A stretch of DNA of 15,312 nucleotides from Pseudomonadota bacterium (GTDB lineage: Bacteria; Desulfobacterota; Desulfobacteria; Desulfobacterales; Desulfobacteraceae), in NCBI GenBank assembly GCA_018816605.1, contig JAHIVS010000265.1:1-15312 (forward strand), written 5' to 3'. The first letter of the stretch is position 1, and every line of letters begins with the position of its first letter. This document shows positions 14,535 through 15,312 of the stretch, piece by piece. Under the pieces are notes generated by a model. It ran no database searches. It was not told the DNA's origin and worked only from the letters and a program-made list of their open reading frames with translations. A program made the translations under genes and the position numbers.

Positions 14535-14954
14535 ATGAAACAATTCTTTTCCAGCCATCCCATAAACCGATTCATTTTTCTAATGGTCCTGGGGGTGTTT
14601 TTTACAACCAACCTCTGTGCGGAACCTTCAGATGCTAAGCTTGTTCAGGCGGTCATGTGTGAATCCATTGACAATTTTAAACCCACAAATCCTTCGGTGG
14701 TATTCCCCATTTCCCAGGGAGAGGTGTTTTGTTTTTCTGATTTTGATCCGGTGATCATCAAAACAATTATTTTTCATAAATGGTATAAACGGGACAAATT
14801 GATTTTCACCATGCGCCTTACCCTTTCTCCGCCCAAATGGTCCTCTTTCAGCAGGATACAACTTAGAGACATGGACAAGGGACCCTGGCGGGTCGAAATA
14901 TCGGATAGCAATGATATCCTGTTAGAAACCCTACGATTCAGCATGGTTGATTAA
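14535..14954 (+). CDS. Secreted DUF2914 protein
   Basis: A 139-residue protein. ATG 14535 follows GTGAGAG and gives a clear signal peptide: basic start, hydrophobic core FIFLMVLGVFFTTNL, and a likely cut after LCA. The mature part matches DUF2914, with CESIDNFKPTNPSVVFPISQGEVFCFSDF, FHKWYKRD, PPKWSSFSRIQLRDMDKGPWRVEISD and a closing LRFSMVD (each piece seen separately along residues 40-139). The function of DUF2914 is not established. The next gene starts 6 bases after the stop and lies in the same reading frame, so the two are almost certainly one transcript, and the protein may act on the outside of the membrane near the diadenylate cyclase. A longer TTG-started reading from 14484 has no ribosome-binding site. 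Confidence 0.83.
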   Translation: MKQFFSSHPINRFIFLMVLGVFFTTNLCAEPSDAKLVQAVMCESIDNFKPTNPSVVFPISQGEVFCFSDFDPVIIKTIIFHKWYKRDKLIFTMRLTLSPPKWSSFSRIQLRDMDKGPWRVEISDSNDILLETLRFSMVD

Positions 14955-14960
14955 AAAACT

Positions 14961-15312
14961 ATGGAATCCCTCATCTATTTGTTCTCAGGATTTCGCTGGC
15001 AGGATGCATTGGATATCCTGTGGAACTCTTATATTGTCTTTCGCCTTTATGTGCTTTTCAGAGGCACCAATGTTATCCGGGCCCTCCTGGCCATTTGTGT
15101 CCTCTGGGTAATTAACCAGGTGGCGGTTTCACTGGGATTGATCATAACAAACTGGGCCATGCAGGGAATTGTTACCGTGGCGGCCCTCATTGTCATCATT
15201 GTGTTCAGAAATGAAATCTCCAGCGTTCTCCAGACCAAAAGTATGAAATCCTTTTTTTGGGGAATTCCCCGGTATCAATTTAACACCCCCTTGAATATTA
15301 TTCTTGAAAGCG
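14961..15312 (+). CDS. cdaA: CdaA-type diadenylate cyclase, N-terminal part (runs off the window)
   Basis: The first 117 residues of a membrane-bound diadenylate cyclase, which makes c-di-AMP from two ATP. The opening GFRWQDALDILWNSYIVFRL matches the CdaA/YbbP N-terminus. It is followed by the RGTNVIRALL segment that comes before the second helix, helices around VLWVINQVAVSLGLI and IVTVAALIVIIVF, and RNEISSVLQ where the family has the FQPELRRAL segment. The catalytic DGA and RHR motifs lie beyond the window end, so activity cannot be judged. The ATG has no clear ribosome-binding site; translation is probably coupled to the DUF2914 gene. c-di-AMP normally controls potassium and osmotic balance. 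Confidence 0.85.
   Translation, partial: MESLIYLFSGFRWQDALDILWNSYIVFRLYVLFRGTNVIRALLAICVLWVINQVAVSLGLIITNWAMQGIVTVAALIVIIVFRNEISSVLQTKSMKSFFWGIPRYQFNTPLNIILES

Noticed and set aside
1..15312. CRISPR array, tRNA, rRNA or prophage genes
   Set aside because: No regularly spaced repeats, no tRNA-like cloverleaf and no phage structural motifs were recognised on either strand.

Overview
The window looks like chromosomal DNA from an anaerobic deltaproteobacterium, most likely a sulfate reducer of the Desulfobacteraceae type. That placement is inferred from protein style (REC-DUF4388 regulator, DUF2914 next to a diadenylate cyclase, IS91-type transposase remnants) and from the mixed base composition. 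No rRNA or other marker gene is present to confirm it.

Positions 1-10021 form a GC-rich block of tightly packed plus-strand genes. It starts with the end of one BMP-type (nucleoside-class) ABC permease and a complete second permease. A cytosine deaminase of the CodA family follows, with every active-site residue in place. Next come an unusual fusion of a GHKL-type ATPase domain to acetyltransferase-like lobes and a HisC-like PLP aminotransferase. After a probable internal sigma70 promoter there is a complete three-subunit molybdenum hydroxylase of the xanthine dehydrogenase family (molybdopterin, 2Fe-2S and FAD subunits in overlapping frames). A truncated MFS transporter and a second acetyltransferase-like protein close the block. 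Together this reads as import and catabolism of a nucleobase or related N-heterocycle. The aminotransferase and the two acetyltransferase-like proteins are not standard parts of purine degradation, and the hydroxylase has Asp where xanthine oxidoreductases have a substrate-binding Glu, so the true substrate is open.

Positions 10022-14480 are more AT-rich. They hold an alpha/beta hydrolase, then a convergent pair of signalling genes: a REC-DUF4388-PilZ-like protein on plus and a REC-adenylate cyclase on minus. The pair lies between two decayed pieces of IS91-family (Y2) transposase, a C-terminal piece at about 11047-11222 and an N-terminal piece at about 14111-14326, both on plus. This suggests the signalling module lies in a mobile or rearranged stretch.

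Positions 14428-15312 carry two adjacent hairpins, then a secreted DUF2914 protein and the start of a CdaA-type diadenylate cyclase (c-di-AMP synthase) running off the window. No tRNA, rRNA or CRISPR array was seen.
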